This document shows, one piece after another, positions 1-11,923 of a DNA stretch of 64,000 bases. This DNA is from Urophycis tenuis. Its lineage: Eukaryota; Chordata; Actinopteri; Gadiformes; Phycidae. A model generated the notes under the pieces. That model searched no databases and had not been told where the DNA came from. It saw only the letters and a program-made list of their open reading frames with translations. The translations under genes were made by a program, and so were the position numbers. Each line of letters opens with the position of its first letter. The stretch's first letter is position 1. The DNA is taken from contig JAXIVH010000006.1 in the NCBI GenBank assembly GCA_036785325.1, positions 483,001-547,000 of the forward strand. The letters are read 5' to 3'.

Positions 1-292
1 CCAAGAGGAATACAATCTTCACTATGTCCTTCAGAACGTCAGATCAACCTAACCGTACCATTGCTAGATAATATTTTTCCTAACACTTACAAAGAGTACA
101 TTTGTCATAAGCAGGTGACACATTTAATTGCTGCTAATACAGTAAGAAAGTCATCAGAATAAGTTTCAAGCATTTCAGTTGCTAGTATGCAACATCTCTA
201 AGTGCCAGGTTACAGAAAGCGATCAAAGTGCCAAATTACAAAGAGCGATTAAAGTGCCAAGACGTACAACAAGTAAGAGCATGAGGGTAGGG

Positions 293-1800
293 TTATGCAG
301 GGTTCAGATGAACTCTGAACAAGAGGGTCTTGAGTCTTTCCAGAAGATGGGGAGTGACTCTGCAGTCCTGACATTGGCAGGGAGCTTGTTCCAACACTGT
401 GGTGCCAAAACGGAGGAGAGTCATCCGACCTTTTCCTCCTTTTAGTGATGGCGGTACCAGTCGACCAGCTGAGGTAGTTGAACGGCGTGCTCGAGCAGGG
501 GTGTGGTGTTTCACTAATGTTTGGAGGTAGGTAGGGGTAGTTCCATTGAGGGCTTTGTAGGCCAGTAGCATCGTCTTGAATTTGATGTGAGCCACTACAG
601 GGAGCCACTGGAGGTCTTGAAAGAGGGGGGTCACGTGGGAGAATTTGTGTTGGTTGAACACGAGGCGTGCTGCAGCGCTCTGGATCCGCTGCAACGGTTT
701 AATCGCGGTTGCAGGGAGTCCAGCTAAAAGCGAGTTGCAATAGTCGAGGCGGGAGATGATAAGTGCTTGGGTCAGGAGCTGTGTCACTTCCCTCGTGAGG
801 AATGGCCGGATCCTGCGGATGTTGTAGAGAGCAAATCTACAGGATTGGGTCACTGCAGAGATGTTTGCAGTGCAGGACAGTTGGTTGTCGACAATTACGC
901 CCAGGTTCCTTGGGGTCGGTGAGGCAGATACTGTGATGCCCTTGACCGAGACCAGCAGGTCCCTGTGAGGGCAGTCTTTCGTATGAAGAGAAGCTCAGTC
1001 TTTGCGAGATTGAGCTTGAGTTGATGCGCAGTTGTCAAAGAGCTGATGTCTGCCAAGCATTCTGAGATGCGTGTTGCAATCAGAGTTTCTGAGGAGGGGA
1101 AGAAGAGGAACAGTTGAGTGTTGTCCGCATAACAGTGATAGGAGAAGCCGTGTGATGTGATTACACAGCCCAGAGATTTGGTGTATAGGGAGAACAGAAG
1201 CGGTCCTAGTACTGAGCCTTGAGGGACACCAGTGTTTAGTGAGCAGGGTTTGGACAGGGATCTGTTCCATGTGACCTGATAAGTGTGATCCATAAGGTAA
1301 AATGTGAACCAGGCTAGTGCAGTGTCAGTAATGCCGAGTTCAGTGAGGGTGGTGAGGAGGGTCTGGTGGTTCACGGTGTCGAACGCCACAGACAGGTCGA
1401 GGAGAACATGCACCGACGAGAGGAAAGAGGCCTTGGCGGCAGGAAGGGATTCGGTCACTGTCAGGAGGACCATCTCTGTAGAGTGTGCAGTCTTGAAGCC
1501 TGACTTATGGGGATCAAGCAAGTCGTTTTCTGAGAAGTAGGAGGACAGTTGGTTAGAGACTGCACGTTCCAGGGTTTTAGAAAGGAATGACAGCAGAGAT
1601 ACCGGTCTGTAGTTCAGGGTGTCAGCAGTGTTGAGGGTAGGCTTCTTGAGGAGTGGTTTGACTCTGGCAGTTTTGAAGGGTGTAGGGACGAGACCTGAGG
1701 TGAGGGAGGAGTTAATGAGGGTGGTGATGAACGGTAGGATGTCGGTAGAGATGGTCTGGAGAAGGGAGGAGGGGATAGGGTCAAGGGGACAGGTGGTCAC
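293..1800 (-). mobile_element. Decayed L2-type LINE, ORF2 reverse transcriptase and C-terminal part
   Basis: Reading right to left, one frame (1800 to about 970) gives a non-LTR reverse transcriptase core: a DPIPSSLL start, YRPVSLLSFLSKTLER, a degenerate FDTVNH block, TGVPQGSVLGPLLFSLY and a catalytic block reading YADNTQL where active copies have YADDTQL. Past about 970 the homology moves to another frame (stop at 293), which gives LGVIVDNQLS, SRLDYCNSLLAGLP and LQWLPV, the typical downstream region of L2/Maui-like LINEs in fish. There is no endonuclease domain, so the copy is 5' truncated; a 28-G run lies just beyond its upstream end. The frameshift and the D to N change in the catalytic pair mark it as dead. 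The class is confident; the exact family needs a repeat library. Confidence 0.85.
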
Positions 1801-1879
1801 ATGGTTGGATGCGACCAGTTTCAGGACCTCTTCGGAGGAGAGAGGGGTAAAGCGGTTAAGTCTAGCAGAGGTGGGAGCT

Positions 1880-1907
1880 GGGGGGGGGGGGGGGGGGGGG
1901 GGGGGGG
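1880..1907. repeat. 28-base G homopolymer
   Basis: An uninterrupted run of 28 G on the plus strand at the upstream edge of the LINE remnant. Such a run is prone to assembly length error and can form a G-quadruplex. Confidence 0.9.
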
Positions 1908-2159
1908 AGAGTTGAGGAGAGAGGAGGACATGGAAAATAATGTTTGGGGGTTGGAGGCAGAGGAGTTTATCTTGTTTTGGTAGAATGTAGATTTGGCTGT
2001 CGACACAGGGGTAGGGAACAGAAAATGTAACTTTGCATTAGTGAGGGTGCTGTCTGTTAATCGGGACCTAAATTAATAAAGTCGAATAATTTTTGCTGTG
2101 TAGTTAATGTTATGGCCTTGTTAAATAAATACACTTTTGAGAACTGGCTGGCGTATCCG

Positions 2160-2310
2160 TGTAATAAGAACCTATGTCAAGAACGAAGGCTGGCACCATG
2201 TGGCTGGTGAGTGAAGCGCAGGACAATCTAGCGACAAGGACGTACCCGTGACGTATGTTCCTGTGACGCAGAATTTTTTAAAACATCGTTCTCCTTAGTA
2301 ATGGCGGCTT
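2160..2310 (+). promoter_or_regulatory. ccnt1: Putative ccnt1 promoter and 5' UTR
   Basis: The segment just upstream of the ccnt1 start codon has a CRE-like CGTGACGTAT near 2248 and a second TGACG about 20 bases later. The start codon lies inside AATGGCGGC, the core of a YY1 site, as in many TATA-less housekeeping promoters whose YY1 site overlaps the initiator or start. No TATA box is obvious. The transcription start itself cannot be placed. Confidence 0.35.
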
Positions 2311-5300
2311 CGTTTCCATCTCCTCCTGCAAGCAACAACAACAAATGGTACTTCACCCGGCAGCAGATCGAAAACAGCCCATCTCGGCGTGCAGGACTTG
2401 ATTCTGACAAGGAGTTGTCATACAGACAACAGGCAGCGAACCTACTCCAGGACATGGGACAGCGACTCAATGTGTATCTTTTGTCGAAGGGAGACTTGCG
2501 TTTAAGCTAGCCAACATTAGCCTGCTGAGTACGATACCGGTTTGAGTGACTATCACTAATGTGTGTCGTTAAAGTTGTCGGTGGATGCTGTTAACTAACC
2601 ATAAGATTTGATTTATGGTTTAGCGTGCAACGAGTTAACGCCGGTTAAGTTCTGCTGTACTTAACGTTAGCATGCAAGATTCGAGCGGCCCTCTAGCTAA
2701 CTATAAATGGATACTAGGGCCTTTCCAGTTCAAGGCGGGTCTTAAGGACGTTAGCGGTACCTCTTGTTTCCTGTGGTTTAGCAGCAATGTCAAACTATTG
2801 TACGTGTATATTAATAAAAGGAGAGCAAGCGTTTATGCTGAATTCCGACATAATGTTTCGTTTGGACAAATTATGAAGTGTTTAGGGAATTACATTTCTA
2901 GTTGAACTCAACATAAACAACCTTGGGAACGTGCTTATACAGCAAGACTGGCGTCTGTATGTATATATCTAATTTTGTTTACAAACGTGGATCAAGTGTA
3001 ATTATTTTTTGACATTCTTAACTTTGCAAGCCAACAAACAGCCATTATTCATGCTTACTTAGATTTGTCAGATCGAGTGATTTAAACTGATTCACCTAAA
3101 ATGCATCTATTACCCTTAATAAAATGTGTCAGTTCACAGCTTACTATAAATACTGCCATTGTGTACATGCACCGATTCTACATGGTGCAATCTTTTACCA
3201 GATTTCACAGAAATGTAAGTATAGTTATTTATTATGTTTATTTCGTCTTTTCAGTCTGTACCACATAACTAATACTCCCTTTGAGCAGATGTCACAATCT
3301 AACTGTTCATTGTCTGCCATTTAATTTGGCCTCAATCAGGTTATTGCTCCAGCCACACTTTTCCTTGCTGCCAAGGTTGAAGAACAGCCTCGAAAACTTG
3401 AACATGTTATCAAGGTGACACATGCCTGCCTAAATCCTCAGGACCCGTCACCAGATGTACGCAGTGACGTAAGTATTTGACAGTACAGAACAGGAAATGT
3501 TTTTTGTTTTCTTCCAGAAATTTCTTTGGAGGATGTATGAATCTATTCAAGATTGTTATTTGACATTGTTGTGTCCTGAAGCAAAGCGTTCAGGCAATAG
3601 ACTCAATGAAAACACATTTGGATGGCCAATGGTTGGGTCTGTATTGAGAGCTTTTGGCTTTTGGCTCTCTAAATTTATACAACTAAACTCACTATAACTT
3701 TTCTCTTTCTAGAATGGATGATATGTAATACACAAGCCAATTTTTGCTTGTTTTTGCCAAAACTGTATGAACTTTGTAGCGTATTGCTCTTCGCATTTCC
3801 TGTTCCTTACTCCAACCTTACTTCTTACTCCAACTTTCACAGCCGTTTTGGGGTTTGCTTATTTGTGTGACTGATATGTGATTTTTAAACAATGGGTGAT
3901 ACTGAATGCTTTCAGCCCATTGCTCCCATAAAGCATAGCATTGTGAAGCGAGATGCAGGATGAGAGATGAGGCGAGAGTGAGCAAGTTTAAAGAGAGTGC
4001 CTCCCAGTAAGTAACCTGCCTGTCCTCTCAACCTCAGGCTTACCTGCAACAAGCCCAAGACCTGGTCATTCTGGAGAGCATTATTCTCCAGACCTTGGGT
4101 AAGTTGGGATTGAAGACTTGGGTCCCCTGATAACCCCTCTCCCCAAAACTAGAGAAGGGCTGAAATAATAATATAATAATGATCTTGTTCACAGAATATT
4201 TACATGCAGTTGCCAGCACTGGAAAGACCATTCATGTACTCATGAGTACAAATTGTCTACTCAGTCATTTCACCCTTTACCTTTGCCACTGTTACGTCAT
4301 TTTGTAATCTTCAGTATTAACATTTTCTATTTATTTATTTATTTTATTTTTTTTGGTGTTATTTATATATAGGAATGGGCATCATTTCTTATGTGATGGA
4401 AAGGGACCAACATTCTGTCTGTGTAGGCATAATATCAAATACAAACGTGCTGTACAAATCAAGCACCGTCTTCAAAAGGGTAATGCTTTTCCCACATTGA
4501 AGCTAGTGAAGACTGCTATGTTTACCTTTACATTGCAGCAATGTCTTGCTGGGATTACTTTGGATACCTAGTGTCCATTGCATCTTTTTTCAATTAGACC
4601 AATGCTAGGGGATACCACGAGTAGCTGTTTGTACCAGTAGGATGAGCTGCCCTCACTGGTACAAACAAGGGAAGGAATATTACTTTGTGGGCATGTTGAA
4701 TGAAATGCAGAAAAGTGTATTCAAAGGCCCAATCTCAATTCTCTATCTTACCTTCCCCTTCCCCTACGTCTTGGCCCTTGAAACAGAGGGGTAAGGGCTA
4801 CATGCCCCTATGAATTGAGACAACACTCGTTACGGTTACGTCATCATACATTGACGACAAAATATTGACAATTTGTTATACACACTGCATGGTGTTTTGT
4901 GTCTTTTTCAGTTAATACGGTTTTGAATTTCATTGATGTTCAGAATGTCTTTGTTAACCAACATGTCTTTATTTACAATTATGAATGGCTACAACATTGA
5001 ACGCATGACTCACTCCCACATTTGCTTTGAAGGTATTTTGATTTCAGAAATTTCTGCTCGTTTTCGTGTCGAAAACGTATCAGCTGCTGGGTTTCCTCCG
5101 GCGTTCCTTAACCTGTGTGAAAAAGGACGATATATGTAAAGCACGTATCGATTTGTCTCTAGTTGTCTACACTGATATCAAACGGAATTCGCTGCTAATT
5201 GTGTTTAGTAAACTAGACATGCATGGAGTTCATTGCTCGTCAGAGAAATGTAGTAGTTGTGCACTCAGCAATGTAACGTTCGCATATCGATTTTCAAAAA

Positions 5301-8297
5301 AGTTTCGATTAAGAATATGGTTGCAAATATATAGGTACAGGACTATTTAGAGCACAAAACAATACTGTCGTAAATTTTAAATAAATTATTTCAGCCAAAA
5401 ATACTTACATTTATGTGACTCTCGTTGAGATCTGGCCGCGATTGTTGCCGGTTGCGCATTGTAATGGGTACCCCTTGGTTTCAAGTAAGCTCCCGATCTT
5501 ACTTGGTTTCAAGGGGTGTATACCCCTTCCCCTTGGCCCTACCCCTCGATCGAAATGAGAATTGAGATAGCCCTTGGTCTCACGTGAATGCGCAAAACCA
5601 AGATAGAGAATTGAGATTGGGCCAAAGACTCTTGCTGCTCACTAATCTGAGAAATATATTGATGACCATCCCTATATTTTGTGTATTTATTTGTTTTTAA
5701 ATAGTTTTTGATGTACATTGTTCTAATTTGCTTCTGCTTTAACCTTTCTGTATTCCTCCCAATACACAGAGGCCGGGCAGATACTGTTTGTCTATATCAA
5801 TTAACATTTAATCTGATTTGTAAAAGTGCTTTCACATTTCTACCAGATTCAGTTGATGCAACCCAAGGTCAACAAATGAGGTTAAACAATTGAATACCAA
5901 ACCTTAATACCCAGAAGTCTATACTGATGTTTCATATTTCTGCCCAGGACTCCACCTGAAGAGCGCATGCGGTTTTATTTTGTCCATTTCATGCGCAGCA
6001 GTCAATTGGGTCTAACTTACAGCAAAAGAGTGTCTAGTGTTTGTGGAAATTTGTATTGACCAAATGCTTTTTTTTGTCTTTTCTTGCTTTCAGCTTTTGA
6101 AATCACCATTGACCACCCTCATACTCATGTTGTCAAGTGTACTCAGCTTGTTAGAGGTAAGCATCAACATACGCAAAATTACAATCCTCTCACTGAAATG
6201 AAAGACTAATCCGTTTCAATATGTCAGCATGCCTCTCTGGTTTTATTGTTACAGCGAGTAAGGATCTGGCCCAGACATCCTACTTTATGGCCACCAACAG
6301 GTATGATGTTTGTTTTCTGAAAAAAAAAAAAATGTAATGGATTGTATGTGAGGGAGGGCAAAACATTCCACTAGATCATTTATGTAATAGTGCTGTGAAT
6401 TTTGGTGTTGTCGAGAACTACAACTGATTATGTCTCTTCGGTCTTTCTTGTGTACTATTTATGTTGCAACTTCCCTGGACCCAATCTGGTATGTAGTCTG
6501 CACTTGACCACATTTTGCCTGCAGTACAGTCCACCTATAGTGGCCTGCGTGTGTATCCATCTGGCCTGCAAATGGTCCAACTGGGAGATCCCAGTCTCCA
6601 CAGACAGCAAGCACTGGTGGGAGTATGTGGATCCCACTGTAACACTCGAGTTGCTTGATGGTACGTGTTTCTAGATAACCCACCAAGAGCCCTGAATGAG
6701 TGTAATGTATAAAGGGTCAGAGTGTTTTACAGACATGATTCTGACCTTTCCACTTTCTCTCTTTCTTTTTTTTTAGAACTAACAAATGAGTTTCTGCAAA
6801 TCTTGGAGAAGACTCCTAGCAGATTAAAACGGATTCGTAACTGGAAGGTACGTCACGTAATTGCCTAAACTCTGTTTTTGAGATGAGCTGGTCATATACG
6901 AAGATCTGTGAGGGTTGCTGCAGTAATGCTCATGGTTGTCCGTTGCTTTGCTGCAGGCTGGGGGTCAGACAGCCAAAGGGAAATCCAAAGCCCAGGATGA
7001 CGGTGACCCGACGGATGCAATGATGAGCATGATCTCCATGGCCTCTTCTGAGACAACCCTGGCAGGCCTCATGAGCCTGTCAGGCCCCTCTTCATCCATT
7101 GGAGAAAAAGATGGCGTTGAGATGGGCAGTGCCCAGCACTGGCATCCAGACATGAAGCACAGCTCTGAGGAGCATTCACAGCCACAACCTAACCATGAAG
7201 TCCACGCTCCGGCCAAGGTGTCGCTCAGTGAGTACCGCGCCAAGAACGCTGATGTGCTTGCTGCCCAGAAAAGGAAGCTGGAGAACATGGAGGCCAGCGT
7301 GAAAAGGGACTATGCCAATGCTGCCCAAGCTCTCATTGGTCAGCAGCAGCATCCTAGGAAAGACAAACAACAACAGCAACAACAGCAGCAGCAGCAGCAG
7401 CAGCACCACCACCACCATCACCAGCAGGCCAGCTCTCACTCAAGCTCTTCTTCCTCCTCAGATGTAAATAACCCTTCACCCATCATTCTCAAAATCCCCC
7501 TTGAGAAGGAGAGGCACGAGCGCAGCTCGCTCAAGATGAGGCTCCCCGTGCCCGGGGGAGGAGGCAGTGTGCACGGTGGAAGCGGCAGCAGCAGCCGTGG
7601 TCAGGATCAGGACATTAAACTAAGGATCAGGATGCCTGAGAAACAGAGAGGGAGTTCAGGGGAGGAGGGAAAGAGCCGGGACAAGCATAGGGAACGTTCA
7701 AATCACCATCACCACCATCATCACCACCACCACCACTCCTCCTCTGGCAGCGCCCCACTCTCCTCATCCTCACACAAACACTCATCGAGCACCAGTGGTG
7801 CCCTTGGCAGCAGCAAAAAGATCCCGAGTGACTCCTCCCGGCTGAGCTCGTCCTCCACTTCTCGAAAGAGAACTCACACCCAGGATCCCACCGCCCCGCA
7901 CCCAACCACTAAAATAAGCAAGTCTTCGCGCAACGCCTACCAGCTGCCGTCATTGTCTTCCTCCTCTGTGCATGCTCTTGGGCATGCTCCGGACATCCTC
8001 CCCTCCCTGGGCCTTTCCCACCACCCGGGCAGTTACCCTCACAGTAAGGGAGACAAAACAGACACAAACGGACACAATGCTGCCACTGTGGGTCAATCCA
8101 ATGAATACCAGGACACTTTTGAGATGCTGAACTCCCTGCTAAGTGCTCAAGGAGTCCAGCCCGCTCAGCCACCCATGTTTGACTACAGATCACAGTATGG
8201 GGACTATCGTTATGGAGCTAACTCCAGGGGGAACAACTCTCGGCCCCCACCCCTTCCTTCAGAACCACCCCCTCCTTTGCCTCCACTGCCCAAATAA
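2301..8297 (+). CDS. ccnt1: Cyclin T1, regulatory subunit of P-TEFb
   Basis: Nine coding exons: 2301-2473, 3133-3214, 3340-3468, 4038-4098, 6094-6156, 6255-6300, 6497-6660, 6777-6847 and 6957-8297; total 2130 bases, 709 residues, every junction in phase. Cyclin T with CDK9 forms the nuclear kinase that releases paused RNA polymerase II. Residues about 10-260 form the two cyclin boxes (DKELSYRQQAANLLQDMGQR, FLAAKVEEQPRKLEHVIK, HPHTHVVKCTQLVR, ACVCIHLACKWSNWEIPVST, WWEYVDPTVTLELLD). The single last exon holds an AGLMSLS block, VSLSEYRAKNADVLAAQKR, a Gln/His-rich region, Ser-rich stretches and a C-terminal RPPPLPSEPPPPLPPLPK nearly identical to human CCNT1. This ending and the NGHN / LLSAQGVQP blocks choose T1 over T2. 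The residue matching human Cys261 is Gly here. Human CCNT1 is 726 residues. The start has a good upstream context and matches exon 1 of the family. Confidence 0.95.
4626..4667. repeat. Perfect 13-bp inverted repeat (hairpin) in ccnt1 intron 4
   Basis: TGTTTGTACCAGT at 4626-4638 is the exact reverse complement of ACTGGTACAAACA at 4655-4667, with a 16-base loop. It lies 58 bases before a longer inverted-repeat element. It may be the remnant of another mobile element; no gene overlaps it. Confidence 0.85.
4726..5623. mobile_element. Non-autonomous inverted-repeat DNA transposon (MITE-like), 898 bp
   Basis: The left end begins GGCCCAATCTCAATTCTCTA and the right end is its reverse complement; about 24 bases match perfectly. 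AAA flanks both ends and could be a 3-base target duplication. Subterminal blocks near each end repeat parts of the terminal motif (AATTGAGA) and the CCCCTT-rich text, some inverted. No transposase-like ORF is present; ORFs inside are short and unrecognised. The superfamily is uncertain. It sits in ccnt1 intron 4, between the exons at 4038-4098 and 6094-6156. Confidence 0.75.
7368..7421 (+). repeat. ccnt1: Poly-Gln then poly-His codon tract in ccnt1 exon 9
   Basis: Twelve CAA/CAG codons (residues about 401-412) run directly into six CAC/CAT codons, followed by two more CAG. The mixed codons lower but do not remove the chance of length polymorphism. The tract lies upstream of the histidine-rich region that in mammalian cyclin T1 promotes phase separation and CTD interaction. 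Confidence 0.9.
7704..7736 (+). repeat. ccnt1: Eleven-His tract in the ccnt1 His-rich domain
   Basis: Eleven consecutive CAC/CAT codons follow KHRERSN and precede a Ser-rich stretch. This matches in position the histidine-rich domain of human CCNT1 (HPSNHHHHHNHHSHKH). It is fully in frame with the rest of exon 9. Confidence 0.9.
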
Positions 8298-10560
8298 ATG
8301 CTCTATATGGGTTTGCATTACGCACATTGTACTTGATATCCTACAAAATGATATTGTTTTGTTATTCGCATTTAATGAGATTCATTCTCCCTTTTAAACA
8401 TTTGTGATCATGTGTTGCTGTTTTCAGCTTATGGTGGATGAAATTTACTTGTTTCAGAATTTGTAACATACTTTAGTATAGTTTGTAAAAATTGAAAAAC
8501 AAAACTAAAAAAATCTCCAAATTGGGGTAATATTAAGACACTCTGAGGATTAAGGTATTTATGGGAAGACGTGTAAATACTATTTTTGATGTAATGTTTT
8601 GTATGACCTCAACTCCAATGAAATGTGATGGTGGGATGTGGCGTCACTGTAAAATAAGAACTCAGACGCCTTGAAATGTTAGATTAAATGTTGCATCATG
8701 TAGGTATTACTTCAAGTCTTTCTGGTGATTCTTTTAAATATGTTTTTATAGTACAGTATTTATTAATTGAATGCAATTTATGAGCAACATACTCTTGATA
8801 AAATATATAAGCCTCTGCTTTCATTTTTATCAGTAAAGAGACCGCTTTTATGATGTATTGCATGTCTGTAGCCTATTTTTTTTATTTATTTCTTTATAAA
8901 CTCTTCCCATAGCATTTTTGCCCATCCCAGTTGTCTATTTTTTAAAATTACTTTCATTATTTCATATTCTCTTGTACAAAGATTGTAAAACAAAAAAATA
9001 TTTTTACATTTTGATAAGAAAAGTTGGAAATATCAATTTTACTTAAAGAAGCCTGTTACTTTTTCAATTTTGCAGTCATTGTTTTAAATGGTTGTAAAAT
9101 GGATACATACTGTTCATTCTGAAATAATCACACTAAAAATGTTTGTACCAAACTTTTTGTCAAGGTCATTCAACATGTCTACAGTGTATAGTCTAGCTGA
9201 AGGTACTGCCAGGTTTAAGTCTGCTCATGTCATTGTCCCATCTAGAATGATCTAGAAAATGGGCTAGTGGGGCCTTGCAAATCACTATAGGAGCATAATT
9301 ATCATGTTATGCCACTCATCCAGAAACACAGGAAGGCCATTACAAATTGTGTCTTCAGTTAAAAGTAGAATGTTTTAGTTTGAATATGGAGACACAAGCA
9401 TTAATTTTTGTTTTGTTTATTCTATTGTCATCATTATGGACAGCATATGTCATGCCTGCGGTTTATCATTCTGAACAAGGTGTATGCGTAAGCAATTCTG
9501 ACATTATCCACAGTTGAAAAGATTTAATAGTTGAGTGCATGTCTTGTTTGTTTGAGGGCATACAATGTTATTTTAATTGTGGTCTTCTATGATGCAGACC
9601 ACATGTGCTGTTGTTTAAACTCAAACGTACACAATTAATGTGAGTATCCATATAATACTTTTGGCAAGGATTTCCAGGTACAATGTGGCATTTGTAATGC
9701 TACATGTATTGAGAAACACTGTCACTACACCTGTTGAGAGCTGGAAGAATAAATCTGAAAGGAATGATCACATCTGTTCCAGTGCATGGCCGTTCTATAG
9801 TACAACTCAATTACTGGTTCTTAACTAAGCTGGTACTCTAAGCCCAATGATGAAGGTGGTTCAGCAGTGGTTATCATTACATTGTGTGAACTTGTATATA
9901 CAAATGATTGTATGATTTGAATTGATACCTGCTGTAGATTATTTTTCATAAAGGGTTTAAAAAAAATGGTTTAAGTTAGAGTACTTATCCATTACTTAAG
10001 GACTTGTATGCCACATTTTTCTTAATGTGAGAGGTAACAACTTTGCTCAGATGAGAATTATATTTTTCTCAGGAATCAGGTTTATCAACCAATCTATTGT
10101 TGATCACTAAGAGATGTAGAATGCACTGAATATTTATCCCAGTAAGATTGCTTATTAATGGGCTTAAGTGTTGGTTTAACTGATAATATATTATTATAGA
10201 TGTAAATATTACTTGGTTGCATAATATTCGAAAATGGTTAATTCTAGGATTTTATATCAGGATTTATAAAAAAAAAAAAACTGAAAGCTAAGAAAAGTGA
10301 ACATTTGAAGGGGGACACTCATGGTCATGCAACCTCAGCAATGCAATTCACAGCTATATTGTAATTATTCATGATCCATATTTGTCACATCCTAATGTTA
10401 AATGTTAAGGTGACACTCAGGTTTGAAATTCAATAAGTTACAGATCTTGTTTCTGTTAAAACATTGTTTATGGACACTGATACTTTTGATATGTGGTTGA
10501 TATAATCTTATGTCAATAAATACTTTAAGAAATAAGCAATTGCATACATTTTTGTCGACG
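8298..10560 (+). other. ccnt1 3' UTR and AT-rich downstream region
   Basis: There is no coding exon here. The segment is AT-rich with many short T and A runs. An AATAAA overlaps the stop codon region, and better-placed poly(A) signals occur at 9748-9753 and 10515-10520, so the 3' UTR may be about 1.5 or 2.2 kb long. The ORFs in it are short and show no recognisable domain. Confidence 0.55.
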
Positions 10561-10564
10561 TAGT

Positions 10565-10625
10565 CATTGTAAGTCGCTTTGGACAAAAGCGTCTGCTGAA
10601 TGCCCTAAATGTAAACGTAAATATA
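10565..10625 (+). mobile_element. Fish SINE / L2 LINE 3' tail fragment
   Basis: The text GTAAGTCGCTTTGGACAAAA followed by GCGTCTGCTGAATGCC and ATGTAAACGTAAAT closely resembles the conserved 3' tail shared by L2-type LINEs and the SINEs that use them in teleosts. Only the tail is present; no tRNA-like head was found upstream. The family is recalled, not searched. Confidence 0.6.
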
Positions 10626-10832
10626 ACGTTTTTGAATGTGCGCCAACTTTTGCGGAAGTTATAGGCGTTACAGAGATTGCTCATAAACAGCGCCACCTAG
10701 AGGCTTTCCTAGTGTGCAACATGAACGTGACGCCTAGAATGTATAATTTTTCACCAGGCCCTAAAACTTTGCCAAAAAAAATTGAGCTTTCATATATGTT
10801 CAGATAGTGCAAATCAACGTCAAAGATCCCTG

Positions 10833-10833
10833 A

Positions 10834-10870
<37 letters not shown>
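10833..10870. repeat. (AAT)n microsatellite
   Basis: About 12 tandem AAT units, upstream of the kansl2 promoter region. No coding overlap. Confidence 0.9.
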
Positions 10871-10876
<6 letters not shown>

Positions 10877-10929
10877 AAACGCATCAAAAACAAAAGGGAC
10901 CTCGTCCTGTTTCACAGGCTCGGTCCCTA

Positions 10930-11300
10930 ATAATGTAAATAGTCAAATAGTTACCAGTGCCTAGGCGTACGCATGGTCTCAAATGACGTCCCGAGCATTA
11001 GATTTTCCACCAATAAGCGTTGGTGTGGGCGGGCATTGTTTTCACCACTGAGGCAGTGGTTGAATGCGGGAAAAACGACGCAGTGTGCTCAGGAGCAGCG
11101 CTTGGTTGGGCGGTGCCGTCGAAGGTATGGCGTTTTTAAGTTACTAGCCCTTGTAAATGAACACATTATGCAATTAAATGCGTCTTTATTATCAACGATA
11201 TTGGCCACATATCGCCCCCATTTCACAACTCGGTTATAATCCGCTGTGTTGAAAGATTGCTGATTAGTAACTAGTGCAATTGCTAAACAAAGATGGCGAC
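10930..11300 (+). promoter_or_regulatory. kansl2: Putative kansl2 promoter and non-coding exon 1
   Basis: A CpG-richer block than its surroundings contains CAAATGACGTC (near 10979), CCAATAAGCG and a GCGG-rich stretch. It ends in a plausible splice donor, GTCGAAG before GTATGG (exon end 11124). A YY1-like AAGATGGCGAC lies at 11290-11300. The first coding exon of kansl2 opens with a clean acceptor (TTACAG, exon from 11910) 14 bases before the ATG, so an upstream non-coding exon is required and this block is the best candidate. The transcription start is inferred. Confidence 0.5.
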
Positions 11301-11923
11301 TACATGGCAAGCTGAGTGCAAGACGCGGTGACGCCGGAAAGAGGCGTGTTTATGATAAGTGGCAGTTAGCAGGACTGAACAGTATTGATGTTAACGCACA
11401 ATGTTATTGTTATTCTCTTCAGTTCATCTCAATCAAGATATACGTATTAAACTTTAAACATATGGCATCCTCGTAGACGACAGATTGCGATAACAAGCAT
11501 GGTATTAAGTGATGGTAACTGCTTTGTTGACACCTGCACCTGGTATTTATGAATCTAAATTTATGAATGCAATAATGATTCTAAATATATACATCTTTCG
11601 CTATTATTGAATCTAAAAATAAATAAATAATGATTTGCTTTAAAAATATAGCTAAAAATATAGCTATAAAAGTATTGCTCTATAATGGAACTTTATGTTG
11701 TTATAAGGCAGTAGCACTTTTTCAACTCGCATATGAAGTGTAATGCTGCCAAATCACTGTTCTGTTCAAGATTAAGATTTTGTTATGGGGGCTGCAGTCA
11801 TGCCGTACCTTCTCAGAACTCAACTATGCAGCTTTTTTGCTCACCATGTGGAATTGGCTTGAAAACTGCAGTTCTTTATAATGACCATTTATGTTTAACT
11901 ATGTTACAGGGTCTAGCTCGGCA

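Noticed and set aside
1..292. Possible 3' tail of the LINE at the left edge
   Set aside because: Repeated AAAGTGCCAA-type blocks near 200-260 are suggestive, but no recognisable LINE tail or target duplication could be set.
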